From the NCBI RefSeq assembly GCF_001315015.1, contig NZ_CP012914.1:62001-126000 (forward strand): DNA of 64,000 bases. The letters are read 5' to 3'. The notes under the pieces are model-generated. The model did not search any database, had not been told where the DNA came from, and saw nothing but the letters and a program-made list of their open reading frames with translations. Made by a program: the position numbers and the translations under genes. Below, piece after piece: positions 29,472 through 38,644 of this stretch (within the stretch, counting starts at the first letter, position 1; each line of letters starts with the position of its first letter). This stretch comes from Azospirillum brasilense (lineage in GTDB: Bacteria; Pseudomonadota; Alphaproteobacteria; Azospirillales; Azospirillaceae).

Positions 29472-29521
29472 GGCGCCGGTGGGTTAAAAAAAGCGCGCAA
29501 CGGGAAGGGAAGGGGATTCCA

Positions 29522-29950
29522 GTGCTTTACCTCTGGGTCAAGGCTCTGCACGTCATCAGCATCATCGCCTGGATGGCCGGGCTTCTCTATTTGCCGCGGC
29601 TGTTCGTCTATCATTGTGAGACGGCGCCGGGCTCCGAATCCTCGGAGCGCTTCAAGGTGATGGAACGCCGCCTGCTGCGCGCCATCATGAATCCGGCGAT
29701 GGGCGCGGCCTATCTGTTCGGAATCGCGATGATCGTGATGGAACCGGCCTGGATGAAGCAGGGCTGGCTGCACGCCAAGCTGCTGTTCGTGCTGGCCCTG
29801 ACCGTCACGCACATGATGATGGCGCGCTGGCGCAAGGACTTCGAGGCGGACCGCAACACCCGCCCGCAGCGCTTCTTCCGCATGTGGAACGAGGCGCCGA
29901 CCCTGCTGATGATCGGCATCGTCATCTTCGTGATCGTGAAGCCGTTTTGA
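29522..29950 (+). CDS. hemJ: protoporphyrinogen IX oxidase HemJ
   Basis: HemJ is the membrane-bound enzyme oxidising protoporphyrinogen IX, used by bacteria without HemG or HemY. The 142-aa protein has four hydrophobic helices, conserved His in KALHVISIIAWMAGLLYLPRLFVYH and Lys in the third helix (HAKLLFVLALTVTH). The GTG at 29522 follows AAGGGGA. Haem synthesis steps hemE and hemJ are adjacent here. Confidence 0.92.
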   Translation: MLYLWVKALHVISIIAWMAGLLYLPRLFVYHCETAPGSESSERFKVMERRLLRAIMNPAMGAAYLFGIAMIVMEPAWMKQGWLHAKLLFVLALTVTHMMMARWRKDFEADRNTRPQRFFRMWNEAPTLLMIGIVIFVIVKPF

Positions 29951-29994
29951 CGGAATGGGGCAGGGCGATGACCGGTACGGGCCGGCCATCGCCC

Positions 29995-30022
29995 TTGACG
30001 TAATAACGAACGTAATTACATT
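29995..30022 (+). promoter_or_regulatory. promoter with overlapping inverted repeat, upstream of the toxin-antitoxin pair
   Basis: TTGACG (29995-30000) and TACATT (30017-30022), 16 bp apart, make a plausible sigma-70 promoter. The spacer contains an inverted repeat, GTAATAACG and CGTAATTAC with a 2-bp gap (30000-30019, one mismatch). A repressor bound here would block RNA polymerase, as expected for an autoregulated antitoxin. The start codon follows 27 bp later. Confidence 0.6.
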
Positions 30023-30049
30023 CTGTGCCGATCCAGCGCGGAGGTCGCC

Positions 30050-30274
30050 ATGCACACCACCAAACTGACCAAGGTCGGCAATTCCACCGGGCTCACCCTG
30101 CCGCGCGACGTGCTTGCGGCGGCGGACCTTCAGCGGGGCGACGCGGTGTCCGTGGAGGTGCGCGATGGCCGCATCGAGATCTCCAAGACCGACGACAGCT
30201 ACAACCGCGCCATGGACATCGGCCGGCGCTTTTCCGCGCGCTACCGCCGCACCATGGACATCCTGTCCAAGTAG
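30050..30274 (+). CDS. AbrB/MazE-type antitoxin
   Basis: The 74-aa protein is an AbrB/MazE swapped-hairpin DNA-binding domain (MHTTKLTKVGNSTGLTLPRDVLAAADLQRGDAVSVEVRDGRIEI) with a short C-terminal tail that would wrap the toxin (RRFSARYRRTMDILSK). The dimer should neutralise the Doc-type toxin encoded 6 bp downstream and repress the shared promoter through the inverted repeat upstream. Confidence 0.9.
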   Translation: MHTTKLTKVGNSTGLTLPRDVLAAADLQRGDAVSVEVRDGRIEISKTDDSYNRAMDIGRRFSARYRRTMDILSK

Positions 30275-30280
30275 GTCGGC

Positions 30281-30724
30281 GTGGACCACCCGTCGATCCA
30301 GGGACGTCCCTACGTCAACCCGCCGCTCCAGGCGGTGCTCGACCTGCATGGCGAGTTGCTGCTGGAACATGGCGGCGCGCCCGGCATGCGCGACCTCGGG
30401 GCGTTGGAGGCGTCGCTGGCCCGTCCTTACCAGCTCATCGCCTATGGTGACGACCGGCTGACCATTTTCGATCTGGCCGCTGCGGTGTGCGTCAGCGTCT
30501 GCCGCAATCACCCCTTCGTGGACGGAAACAAGCGCGCCGCGTTCGTGGCGCTGGGCCTGTGTCTCGGCCTGAACGGCTTCGAACTGGACGCGGCGGAGCG
30601 GGAGGCGGCGGACATCATCCTGGCGCTCGCCGCCGGCAGGCTGGGCGAAGAGGCGTTCCGCGACTGGGTCGCCGACCATTGCTACGACATCGGCTTCCAC
30701 GACATGGGCGGCCCGGAATCGTAG
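30281..30724 (+). CDS. doc: Doc-type (death-on-curing) Fic-fold toxin
   Basis: Doc toxins phosphorylate EF-Tu and stop translation. The 147-aa protein has the Fic-fold motif HPFVDGNKRAAF, with the active-site His, Asp and Asn-Lys-Arg, preceded by the SVCRN helix and a family N-terminus (DLHGELLLEHGGAPGMRDLGALEASLARP). Start is a GTG, 6 bp after the antitoxin stop. The motif has GNK rather than the ANK of phage P1 Doc, so the chemistry could be phosphorylation or AMPylation. The module sits between hemJ and rho, 2 kb from oriC. Confidence 0.9.
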   Translation: MDHPSIQGRPYVNPPLQAVLDLHGELLLEHGGAPGMRDLGALEASLARPYQLIAYGDDRLTIFDLAAAVCVSVCRNHPFVDGNKRAAFVALGLCLGLNGFELDAAEREAADIILALAAGRLGEEAFRDWVADHCYDIGFHDMGGPES

Positions 30725-30730
30725 GGGCGG

Positions 30731-33472
30731 TCAGCCCCGCCGCCCCATCACCCGGCGGGTGACCGCCTTCTCGGCCTCCACCGCCAGGAAGATCGCCAGA
30801 CCGGCCGCCGTCATGGCCACCCACTGGGTCCAGTCCACCGCCGCTGTGCCGAACAGGCTCTGCAGGGGCGGGGCGTAGGTGAAGGCGAGCTGGAAGACCA
30901 GCATCAGCCCGATGGAGATCCACACCGGGCGGCTGCCGAACAGCCCCCGCTGGTTCAGCACCGAGGCGGTGACCGCCCGGGCGTTCAGCAGGAAGAAGAT
31001 CTCGCCCATCACCAGCGCGTTGACGGCCATGGTGCGGGCGACCGGCGTCGGATCGCCGTGCCCTTCGTGCAGCAGGAAGAATCCGAAGCTGGTGGCGACC
31101 AGGAGCGCCATCACCAACACCATGCGCCCGATCAGGAAGCCGGGCAGGATCGGCTCGTCCTTGGGGCGGGGCGGGCGCTTCATCACCGCGGCCTCCGGCG
31201 GCTCGAAGGCCAGCGCCAAGCCCAGCGTCACCGCCGTCACCATGTTGACCCAGAGAATCTGGACCGGGGTGATCGGCAGCGTGTAGCCGGCCAGCACGGC
31301 GACCAGGATCACCATCGCCTGAGCGCCGTTGGTCGGCAGCATGAACAGGATCGTCTTGCGCAGATTGTCGTAGACGGTCCGCCCTTCCTCCACGGCGTGG
31401 GCGATGGAGGCGAAGTTGTCGTCGGCCAGCACCATGCTGGCGGCCTCCTTCGCGGCCTCCGTGCCCTTGCAGCCCATAGCGACGCCGACGTCGGCGCGCT
31501 TCAGGGCGGGCGCGTCGTTCACCCCGTCGCCGGTCATGGCGACGGTGTAGCCGGCCGTCTGGAGCGCGCGAACGAGGCGCAGCTTGTGCTCCGGCGTGGT
31601 GCGGGCGAAGACGTCGGCGTTGCGCGCCACGGAAACCAGCGCCGTGTCGTCCAGCCGGTCCAAGTCGGTCCCGGACACGGCGTCGCCCGACAGGTTGAAC
31701 TGCCGCCCGATGGCCTGGGCGGTGCCGGCGTGGTCGCCGGTGATCATCTTCACCCGGATTCCCGCCGCCTGGCACTCGGCCACCGCCGCCACCGCCTCCT
31801 CGCGCGCCGGATCGATGAAGCCGCACAGGCCGAGCAGGGTCAGCCCCTTGCGCACGTCGTCCATGTCCAGAACGGTCTGGCCGGGCGGGGCAGGGCGCCC
31901 GGCGAGCGCCAGGACGCGCTGGCCGCGCGCCGCCAGCTCCTCCACCCGCGCCAGCCAGTGGGCGCTGTCGAGCGGCGCGCTGCCACCATCCGCGGCCCGT
32001 ACGTGCGCGCACATGGACAGCACGCGTTCCGGCGCGCCTTTGACGTACAGCAGCCCGTGCCCCTCATGGTCGTGGTGCAGGGTGGCCATGTACTTGTGTT
32101 CGGATTCGAAGGGGATGACGTCCGTACGTGGGCGACGGACAGCCTCCTCCCGCGCGTCCAGCCCGGCCTTCATGCCCAGTGCCAGCAGGGCGCCGTCGGT
32201 CGGGTCGCCGGCCACCGTCCAGCCCTCCTCGCCCCGCTGAAGCTCGGCGTCGTTGCACAGCAGGGCGGCGCGGGCCAGCTCGGCCAGGACGGGATCGGCG
32301 GCGGGGTCCAGGGCTTTGCCGTCGCGCCGGAACTCGCCTTCGGGGCGGTAGCCGGTGCCGGTCACTGTGCAGTCGCCCGCGGCGGTCACCACGGTCTGCA
32401 CGATCAGCTCGTTGCGGGTCAGCGTGCCGGTCTTGTCGGAGCAGATGATTCCGACCGAACCCAGCGTCTCCACCGCCGGCAGACGGCGGATGATGGCGTT
32501 GCGCCGGGCCATGCGGGTGACTCCGATGGCCAGCGTGATCGTCATCACCGCCGGCAGCCCCTCCGGAATCGCCGCCACCGCCAGACCGACCGCGGCCATG
32601 ACCATCTCCGGCCAGGGCTCCCCCTGGACCAGCGAACCGTAGAGAAAGGTCAGCGCGGTCAGCGCCAGAATGCCGATGGTCAGCCAGCGCCCGAAGACCG
32701 CCATTTGGGCGAGCAGCGGCGTGGTCAGCTCCTCCACGCCCGCCAGGAGCGTACCGATGCGGCCCAGCTCCGTCCGGTCCCCTGTGGCCACCACGACGCC
32801 CGTGGCCTGTCCCTGGGCCACCAGCGTGCCGGAATAGGCCATGCCGCCGCGCTCTGCCAGGGGAGCGTCCGCGGCCACCGCGTCGGCGCTCTTGGCAACC
32901 GGCATGGATTCCCCGGTCAGCGCCGCCTCCTGCACACGCAGGCCCTTGACGCGGACCAGCCGCAGGTCGGCCGGCACCTTGTCGCCCGAGGCCAGCAGCA
33001 CCCGGTCGCCGGGCACCAGCTCCTCCGCCGGGACGGTGACCTGATGGCCGCCGCGCACGACCACCGCCTGCGGCGACAGCATGTTGCGGATGGCGTCCAG
33101 CGCCTGCTCCGCCTTGCCTTCCTGGACATAGCCGATGGCGGCGTTGATCAGCACGACGCCGGCGATCACCGCGGCGTCCACGAACTCGCCCAGCAGGACC
33201 GTGACGACTCCCGCGCCGATCAGCACATAGATCAGCAGATTGTCGAACTGCGCCAGGAAGCGCATCAGCGCCGACCGGCGGGGTGGCGGGCTCAGGCGGT
33301 TGGGGCCGTACCGGTGCCGGCGGTCCGCCGCCTCCTCGGGAGTCAGCCCGTCGTCGGGGCTGTCCAGCGCGGCCAAGGCCTCGTCCGGGGGCTGGGCGTG
33401 CCAGGGCAGGGGGTCGGTGGAGGCTTCGGGAGCAACGATGGTTCCGGGTCCGGAACGGTCATGCGGGCTCAT
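30731..33472 (-). CDS. P-type cation-transporting ATPase (P2 type, Ca2+/Mn2+-like)
   Basis: The 913-aa membrane pump has all P-type ATPase landmarks: the N-terminal cation ATPase domain (QPPDEALAALDSPDDGLTPEEAADR), TGES actuator loop, phosphorylation site DKTGTLTRN, KGAPERVL in the N-domain, MTGDGVNDAPALK hinge, and ten predicted helices. The IPEGLPAVMTI sequence in helix 4 is the P2 signature, so Ca2+ or Mn2+ export is likely; metal identity cannot be fixed by eye. The ATG at 33472 is preferred to a TTG at 33484. It converges with doc, 6 bp apart. Confidence 0.93.
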   Translation of the reverse strand: MSPHDRSGPGTIVAPEASTDPLPWHAQPPDEALAALDSPDDGLTPEEAADRRHRYGPNRLSPPPRRSALMRFLAQFDNLLIYVLIGAGVVTVLLGEFVDAAVIAGVVLINAAIGYVQEGKAEQALDAIRNMLSPQAVVVRGGHQVTVPAEELVPGDRVLLASGDKVPADLRLVRVKGLRVQEAALTGESMPVAKSADAVAADAPLAERGGMAYSGTLVAQGQATGVVVATGDRTELGRIGTLLAGVEELTTPLLAQMAVFGRWLTIGILALTALTFLYGSLVQGEPWPEMVMAAVGLAVAAIPEGLPAVMTITLAIGVTRMARRNAIIRRLPAVETLGSVGIICSDKTGTLTRNELIVQTVVTAAGDCTVTGTGYRPEGEFRRDGKALDPAADPVLAELARAALLCNDAELQRGEEGWTVAGDPTDGALLALGMKAGLDAREEAVRRPRTDVIPFESEHKYMATLHHDHEGHGLLYVKGAPERVLSMCAHVRAADGGSAPLDSAHWLARVEELAARGQRVLALAGRPAPPGQTVLDMDDVRKGLTLLGLCGFIDPAREEAVAAVAECQAAGIRVKMITGDHAGTAQAIGRQFNLSGDAVSGTDLDRLDDTALVSVARNADVFARTTPEHKLRLVRALQTAGYTVAMTGDGVNDAPALKRADVGVAMGCKGTEAAKEAASMVLADDNFASIAHAVEEGRTVYDNLRKTILFMLPTNGAQAMVILVAVLAGYTLPITPVQILWVNMVTAVTLGLALAFEPPEAAVMKRPPRPKDEPILPGFLIGRMVLVMALLVATSFGFFLLHEGHGDPTPVARTMAVNALVMGEIFFLLNARAVTASVLNQRGLFGSRPVWISIGLMLVFQLAFTYAPPLQSLFGTAAVDWTQWVAMTAAGLAIFLAVEAEKAVTRRVMGRRG

Positions 33473-33847
33473 GATGTCAACCAAACCGTTTCTGTCCTAA
33501 ACGTCCCAGGTCGTGGCCCGGTGGTCTGGATAACAGGGGATGCGGCATCGTGACCCGGATGAGATGACCCGGACGAAGACGCGCAAGATTCCGCCCTGTT
33601 TCCAAGAATTCGCTTTCATTTGACTTGCAGACGGCGTTCCGCTAACCATCTTTCCCACCACGGGGCGGCAAGCCTCGCGGACACCCATCCCACATCCGCC
33701 GTTCCGTCCCTCCCCAACGATCTGGGCGCGACGTCCGACAGGCATTCCCAGCCTTCAGCGCCGTTCGACGCTCAACCGACGCACCCTGCGCCGGCCCGGG
33801 ACCTCTGGCACTCCCCCTCGCATGACCGATTCCCTTAAGGCACCCCC
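33473..33847 (+). promoter_or_regulatory. rho leader region
   Basis: No gene is seen in this gap between the divergent ATPase gene and rho. TTGACT (33620-33625) with TAACCA (33643-33648), 17 bp apart, is a possible rho promoter, leaving a leader of nearly 200 bases. That leader is pyrimidine-rich and C-rich (33650-33830), as expected if Rho controls its own synthesis by early termination; that mechanism is known for E. coli rho and inferred here. Confidence 0.4.
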
Positions 33848-35104
33848 ATGCATCTCCAAGAGCTGAAGTGCAAGAGCCCCGCCGAACTGCTGGCGTTCGC
33901 GGAGGAACTGCAGATCGAGAACGCCAGCACGCTGCGCAAGCAGGACATGATGTTCGCCATCCTCAAGCAGCTGGCGGAAAACGATGTCCCGATCTACGGC
34001 GACGGCGTGCTCGAGGTTCTTCAGGACGGCTTCGGGTTCCTGCGCTCGCCGGAGGCCAATTATCTTCCCGGCCCCGACGACATCTACGTCAGCCCCAGCC
34101 AGGTGCGCCGCTTCAGCCTGCGCACCGGCGACACGGTCGAGGGGCAGATCCGCGCGCCCAAGGATGGCGAGCGCTACTTCGCCCTTCTCAAGGTCAACAC
34201 GATCAACTTCGATGCGCCGGACAAGGTCCGCCACCGCATCAACTTCGACAACCTGACCCCGCTCTATCCGGAAGAGCGGCTGCGCATGGAAGTCGACGAC
34301 CCGACCAAGAAGAACTACACGGGCCGCATCATCGACCTCGTGGCGCCGCTGGGCAAGGGCCAGCGCGGGCTGATCGTCGCCCCGCCGCGCACGGGTAAGA
34401 CCGTGATGCTGCAGAACATCGCCCATTCCATCGCGACCAACCACCCGGAAGCCTATCTGATCGTCCTGCTGATCGACGAGCGTCCGGAAGAGGTGACCGA
34501 CATGGCCCGCTCCGTGCGGGGCGAGGTCATCAGCTCCACCTTCGACGAGCCGGCGACCCGCCACGTTCAGGTCGCCGAGATGGTCATCGAGAAGGCCAAG
34601 CGGCTGGTCGAGCACAAGCGCGACGTGGTCATCCTGCTGGACTCCATCACCCGTCTGGCCCGCGCCTACAACACCGTCGTTCCCTCCTCGGGCAAGGTGC
34701 TGACCGGCGGCGTGGACGCCAACGCGCTGCAGCGCCCGAAGCGCTTCTTCGGTGCGGCCCGCAACATCGAGGAGGGCGGCTCGCTGACCATCATCGCGAC
34801 CGCGCTGATCGACACCGGCAGCCGCATGGACGAGGTGATCTTCGAAGAGTTCAAGGGCACGGGCAACTCGGAGATCGTGCTGGACCGCAAGCTCTCCGAC
34901 AAGCGCACCTTCCCGGCCATCGACATCTCCAAGTCGGGCACCCGCAAGGAGGAGCTGCTGGTCGACAAGGGCACCATCTCGAAGATGTGGATCCTGCGCC
35001 GCATCCTGATGCCGATGGGCGTGACCGACGCGGTGGACTTCCTGGTCGATAAGCTGAAGCACACCAAGTCGAACTCGGAATTCTTCGAATCCATGAACCA
35101 GTAG
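33848..35104 (+). CDS. rho: transcription termination factor Rho
   Basis: Rho is the hexameric RNA helicase that ends transcription. The 418-aa protein begins [34 protein letters not shown], carries the cold-shock-like RNA-binding domain ([23 protein letters not shown]), the P-loop [16 protein letters not shown], Walker [17 protein letters not shown] and the Q- and R-loops. It is standard in length. The position near hemE-hemJ is conserved in alphaproteobacteria, but here a toxin-antitoxin pair and an ATPase lie between. Confidence 0.98.
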   Translation: MHLQELKCKSPAELLAFAEELQIENASTLRKQDMMFAILKQLAENDVPIYGDGVLEVLQDGFGFLRSPEANYLPGPDDIYVSPSQVRRFSLRTGDTVEGQIRAPKDGERYFALLKVNTINFDAPDKVRHRINFDNLTPLYPEERLRMEVDDPTKKNYTGRIIDLVAPLGKGQRGLIVAPPRTGKTVMLQNIAHSIATNHPEAYLIVLLIDERPEEVTDMARSVRGEVISSTFDEPATRHVQVAEMVIEKAKRLVEHKRDVVILLDSITRLARAYNTVVPSSGKVLTGGVDANALQRPKRFFGAARNIEEGGSLTIIATALIDTGSRMDEVIFEEFKGTGNSEIVLDRKLSDKRTFPAIDISKSGTRKEELLVDKGTISKMWILRRILMPMGVTDAVDFLVDKLKHTKSNSEFFESMNQ

Positions 35105-35152
35105 TCGGTGGTTTCCTCTCCCCCGTCCGGACGAAGGGTGGGGGAGGGCACG

Positions 35153-35192
35153 AAAAAAGGCGGGAGGCCCCGGTGGAGCCTCCCGCCTTTTT
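35153..35192 (+). terminator. intrinsic terminator after rho (bidirectional)
   Basis: A 14-bp stem, AAAAGGCGGGAGGC and its complement, with a 9-base loop ends in TTTTT. It lies 50 bp after the rho stop. The A-run on the left side would also serve the converging secB transcript. Confidence 0.85.
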
Positions 35193-35246
35193 GTTTGTCC
35201 GAAACCGAATGGCCCGGATCGGAACGCTGCCGTCAGAACCGCCGTA

Positions 35247-35744
35247 TCAGAACGGCGACTGCGGCGCCTCTTCGGCCTGGGCCTGCTGGCCGGCGGTCTG
35301 GCGGCGGTACAGGTCGACGAAGTCGATCGGGTTGATCATCAGCGGCGGGAAGCCGCCGTCCTGGGTGCAGCCGGCGACGATGGCGCGGGCGAAGGGGAAC
35401 AGCATCCGCGGCGCCTCGATCAGCAGCACCGGGCGATGATGCTCCTGCGGCAGGCCCGGAAGCTGGAACAGGCCGCCATAGGCGACCTCGACCAGGAAGG
35501 CGGTCGCCTCGGCCTGCTTGGCCTCGCAATGCAGCTTCAGCACGACCTCGTAGACGTCCTCGCCCATCGGCTGAACCTGCACGTCCACGCCGATGTTGAC
35601 CTGCGGCTGCGGCTGGCCGGGCAGCAGGCTCTGCGGGGCGTTGGGGTTCTCGAAGGACAGGTCCTTCACATACTGCGCCAGCACATGCATCGGCAGCGAC
35701 GAGGCGGCTTCCTGATCTTGACCGTTGATCTGCTGATCGGACAT
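35247..35744 (-). CDS. secB: protein-export chaperone SecB
   Basis: SecB keeps preproteins unfolded and hands them to SecA. The 165-aa protein has the family core QYVKDLSFENPNAP, EVVLKLHCEAKQ, AYGGLFQLPGLP, LIEAPRMLFPFARAIVA and DGGFPPLMINPIDFVDLYRRQ. AGGAG precedes the ATG at 35744, so the 10 extra upstream codons are not used. It is near the origin as in most alphaproteobacteria. Confidence 0.97.
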   Translation of the reverse strand: MSDQQINGQDQEAASSLPMHVLAQYVKDLSFENPNAPQSLLPGQPQPQVNIGVDVQVQPMGEDVYEVVLKLHCEAKQAEATAFLVEVAYGGLFQLPGLPQEHHRPVLLIEAPRMLFPFARAIVAGCTQDGGFPPLMINPIDFVDLYRRQTAGQQAQAEEAPQSPF

Positions 35745-35844
35745 GGACAACTCCTGGCCGCTGGGCGGCATCACGATGGAAAGGTCTTCAAGACCCGCTG
35801 GCTAGCACGGAAACGCTGGCTCCACAAAGTGAAACCGCTGCGTT

Positions 35845-36459
35845 TCACCCGCGGTCGTTGCGGTGGGGCGAACCGGGCGGCGCCCAGCGGGAGTCGCCGA
35901 GCTTGGGCATGTCGTCGGGCCCGTCGCGCCCGTCGCGGTCCGCCGGACCGCCGCTTCCCGGACGGCCGCCGTCGGGGTCGACCTCCTGGTAATCGACGTC
36001 GATCACCCCTGGCGGCGGGCGGTTGCGCGGGTGACCGTCCGACCCGGCGGGGCCGCTGCTGCTCCAGCTCCGGCCCCCCATGCGGCCCCCCATCTGGTAG
36101 GACGCGACCCCCTTCATACGGTCGAACAGCCAGCGGCCCAAGGCGTTGCGGATCGGGCGCACGAACAGCAGGAGTCCGACGATGTCCGTCAGGAAGCCGG
36201 GGATGATCAGCAGCAGGCCGGCGACGACGACGCAGAAGCCCTCGAACACCGCGCCGACCGGGCTCTCGCCGCGCTCCGCCGACGCTTGCGCGCGCTTCAG
36301 CACGGACAGGCCCTGCCAGCGGATCAGGACGGACCCGAGGATGGCGGACAGGATGACCAGCCCGACCGTCGGACCGGCGCCGATCCAGTCGCCGACCTCG
36401 ATGAAGGTCGCGATCTCCGCGATCGGCAGCAGAAGGAACAACAGCAACAGTGGATTCAT
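35845..36459 (-). CDS. fxsA: FxsA family inner-membrane protein
   Basis: FxsA-type proteins are inner-membrane proteins; E. coli FxsA relieves exclusion of phage T7 by the F plasmid, otherwise the role is unknown. The 204-aa protein has three to four hydrophobic segments in residues 1-110 (MNPLLLLFLLLPIAEI; GPTVGLVILSAILGSVLI; VVAGLLLIIPGFLTDIVGLLLFV) and a hydrophilic Gly/Pro/Arg-rich tail of about 90 residues that is probably disordered and longer than in E. coli. Confidence 0.88.
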   Translation of the reverse strand: MNPLLLLFLLLPIAEIATFIEVGDWIGAGPTVGLVILSAILGSVLIRWQGLSVLKRAQASAERGESPVGAVFEGFCVVVAGLLLIIPGFLTDIVGLLLFVRPIRNALGRWLFDRMKGVASYQMGGRMGGRSWSSSGPAGSDGHPRNRPPPGVIDVDYQEVDPDGGRPGSGGPADRDGRDGPDDMPKLGDSRWAPPGSPHRNDRG

Positions 36460-36698
36460 GGCCGTCCTTGCTCTTTCAACCCCAAGGGCCTATCTACACC
36501 AGGGTACGCACCCGATCTTTGGTTGGAAGAACAGCTCCGGCACGGGTCATCGGGTGGAATCCTCGGCGGAGAGAGCGAGCAGGGACTTGGTCCCGGCACC
36601 GTTCCGGTACACTTAATGCTCACCCGCCGGAGGGTCCAGTAGTGGATCAAGCGGGGCCGGTGATTTCGGGGCCGGCCTTCAGTCACCCGGAAGGATGG

Positions 36699-37376
36699 AT
36701 GATGGGAGATGGGTTTGTGTTCGTCGAGATCCTGATCTTCGCGATGATCGCGGCGTTTCTCGTGTACCGGCTGCGCAGCGTGCTCGGCCGGCGCACCGGT
36801 GAGGAACGTCAGCGGCCGAACCCCTTCACGGCCCGCCCCAACAACCAGCCCGACAACGTGGTGGCGATGCCCAACCGCGAGCGGCCCGTGCCGAACGCCG
36901 CCCCGTCGCCCGACGAGCCGGTGTCGCTGGCCACCGCGCTGGAGCAGATCAAGGCCGCCGACCCCAGCTTCGACGAGAAGTATTTCCTGCAGGGCGCCCG
37001 CGGCGCCTTCCAGATGATCGTGGAGGCCTTCGCCAAGGGCGACACGGCCACGCTGCGCCCGCTGCTCTCGGACGAGGTCTACGACAACTTCGCTCGTGCG
37101 GTGCGCGAGCGCCAGTCGGCCGGCGAGACGCTGGAAACCCGCATCGAGACGATCACCGACGCCGACGTGGTGGAGGCCCGCATGGACGGCCGCACCGCCC
37201 TGGTCACGGTGAAATTCGTGTCGGAGCAGATGAACGTCGTGCGCAACAGCGCCGGCGCCGTGGTGGACGGCGATCCGAACAGCGTGGTCGAGGCCGTGGA
37301 CGTCTGGACCTTCGCCCGCAACACCCGCGCCGGCGACCCGAACTGGGCGCTCGTCGAAACCCGCACCCCTCAATGA
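36699..37376 (+). CDS. Tim44/TimA domain-containing membrane protein
   Basis: The 225-aa protein starts with one membrane helix (FVFVEILIFAMIAAFLVY), then a linker (about 30-90), then a Tim44-like domain (DEKYFLQGARGAFQMIVEAFAKGDTATLRPLLSDEVYDNFARAV). The family is related to the mitochondrial import motor subunit Tim44 and in bacteria (TimA) is thought to face the cytoplasm at the inner membrane. GGAAGG lies 5 bp before the first ATG (36699). It is next to secB and mltA, as in other alphaproteobacteria, and reads towards mltA with a 13-bp gap. Confidence 0.9.
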   Translation: MMGDGFVFVEILIFAMIAAFLVYRLRSVLGRRTGEERQRPNPFTARPNNQPDNVVAMPNRERPVPNAAPSPDEPVSLATALEQIKAADPSFDEKYFLQGARGAFQMIVEAFAKGDTATLRPLLSDEVYDNFARAVRERQSAGETLETRIETITDADVVEARMDGRTALVTVKFVSEQMNVVRNSAGAVVDGDPNSVVEAVDVWTFARNTRAGDPNWALVETRTPQ

Positions 37377-37389
37377 CCGATCGGTTCTG

Positions 37390-38595
37390 ATGCTGTCTCT
37401 TCCGGTTGTTCGTCTCAGCGCCGCGGCAGTCCTTGCCGCGGCGTTTCTCATTGGCTGCGAGCGGAAGGAGGAGGAGGCCAAGGCGCCGCCTCCGCCTCCG
37501 CCCGAGAAGCTGGTCCTCACCCCCGTCGCCTTCGCGGCGCTGCCCGGCTGGAGCGCCGACCGCGTGGCGGAGGCCGTCCCGGCCTTCCAGCGCTCCTGCG
37601 CGAAGGTCAAGGCGCTGGCCGCCGACCGCTCCATCGGCCCCGACGGGGTCGGCGGCAAGGCGGCGGACTGGCAGGCCCCTTGCGCCGAGCTGGCCAAGCT
37701 GCCGCCCGGCGACGACGCGGCGGCCCGCGCCTATTTCGAGACGTGGTTCACCCCCTACGCCGCGGCCAACAACGAGGAGCGGCGCGGCCTCTTCACCGGC
37801 TATTACGAGGTCGAGCTGAAGGGCAGCCGGACGCCGGACCCGGCCTTTCCGGTGCCGCTCTACAAGCGCCCCGCCGATCTGGTGATGGTCGATCTCGGCG
37901 AGTTCGCCGACCGCTGGAAGGGCGAGCGCACCGCCGGGCGGGTCACCGCGGGCCGGCTGAAGCCCTTCGAGGACCGCGCGGCCATCGAGGCTGGGGCGCT
38001 GAGCGGCAAGGGGCTGGAGCTGGTCTGGCTGCAGGACCCCATCGCCACCTTCTTCCTGCACATCCAGGGGTCGGGCCGGGTCAGCTTCCCCGACGGAACG
38101 GAGACGCGCGTCGGCTACGCCGCCCAGAACGGCCACAAATACGTGGCCATCGGGCGGGAGCTGATCGACCGCGGCGCCCTGAAGCGCGAGGAGGTGTCGC
38201 TCCAGACCATCCGCGCCTGGTTGCAGGCCAACCCCGGCGAGGCGGCGGCGCTGATGAACAAGAACCCGTCCTACGTCTTCTTCCAGGAGCTGAAGGGGGA
38301 GGGGCCGAACGGCGCCCAGAATGTCGCCCTGACGCCGGGGCGCAGCCTCGCCATCGATTCCAAGTTCCTGCCCTACGGCGTGCCGGTCTGGCTGGACGCC
38401 GAGGACCCGCTGGACGCCCAGACGCGGCTGCGCCGCCTGCTGATCGCCCAGGACACCGGCGGTGCCATCCGCGGCCCGGTCCGCGGCGACGTCTTCTGGG
38501 GTCACGGTCCGGAGGCGGAGGAGAAGGCCGGCGTGATGAAGAGCGCCGGGGAGTATTACGTCCTGTTGCCGAAGACCGTCGCCCCGGCAAGCTGA
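37390..38595 (+). CDS. mltA: membrane-bound lytic murein transglycosylase A
   Basis: MltA cleaves glycan strands of peptidoglycan with formation of 1,6-anhydromuramic acid. The 401-aa protein is a lipoprotein (LIGC, lipid on Cys) with a proline linker, then the MltA domain (FTGYYEVELKGSRTPDP, FFLHIQGSGRVSFPDGTETRVGYAAQNGHKY) and a C-terminal 3D domain (LTPGRSLAIDSKFLPYGVPVW ... IAQDTGGAIRGPVRGDVFWG) holding the catalytic Asp (QDTGGAI). It should be anchored in the outer membrane. Confidence 0.95.
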   Translation: MLSLPVVRLSAAAVLAAAFLIGCERKEEEAKAPPPPPPEKLVLTPVAFAALPGWSADRVAEAVPAFQRSCAKVKALAADRSIGPDGVGGKAADWQAPCAELAKLPPGDDAAARAYFETWFTPYAAANNEERRGLFTGYYEVELKGSRTPDPAFPVPLYKRPADLVMVDLGEFADRWKGERTAGRVTAGRLKPFEDRAAIEAGALSGKGLELVWLQDPIATFFLHIQGSGRVSFPDGTETRVGYAAQNGHKYVAIGRELIDRGALKREEVSLQTIRAWLQANPGEAAALMNKNPSYVFFQELKGEGPNGAQNVALTPGRSLAIDSKFLPYGVPVWLDAEDPLDAQTRLRRLLIAQDTGGAIRGPVRGDVFWGHGPEAEEKAGVMKSAGEYYVLLPKTVAPAS

Positions 38596-38644
38596 TCGGC
38601 GTCTCTTTCCTCCCGCCGAGGAACCGAAGCGCAGCGGCTTCGGT

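Noticed and set aside
31058-33553. 831-codon open frame opposite the P-type ATPase
   Set aside because: Antisense to a gene with all the ATPase motifs; composition is His/Gln/Arg-rich noise.
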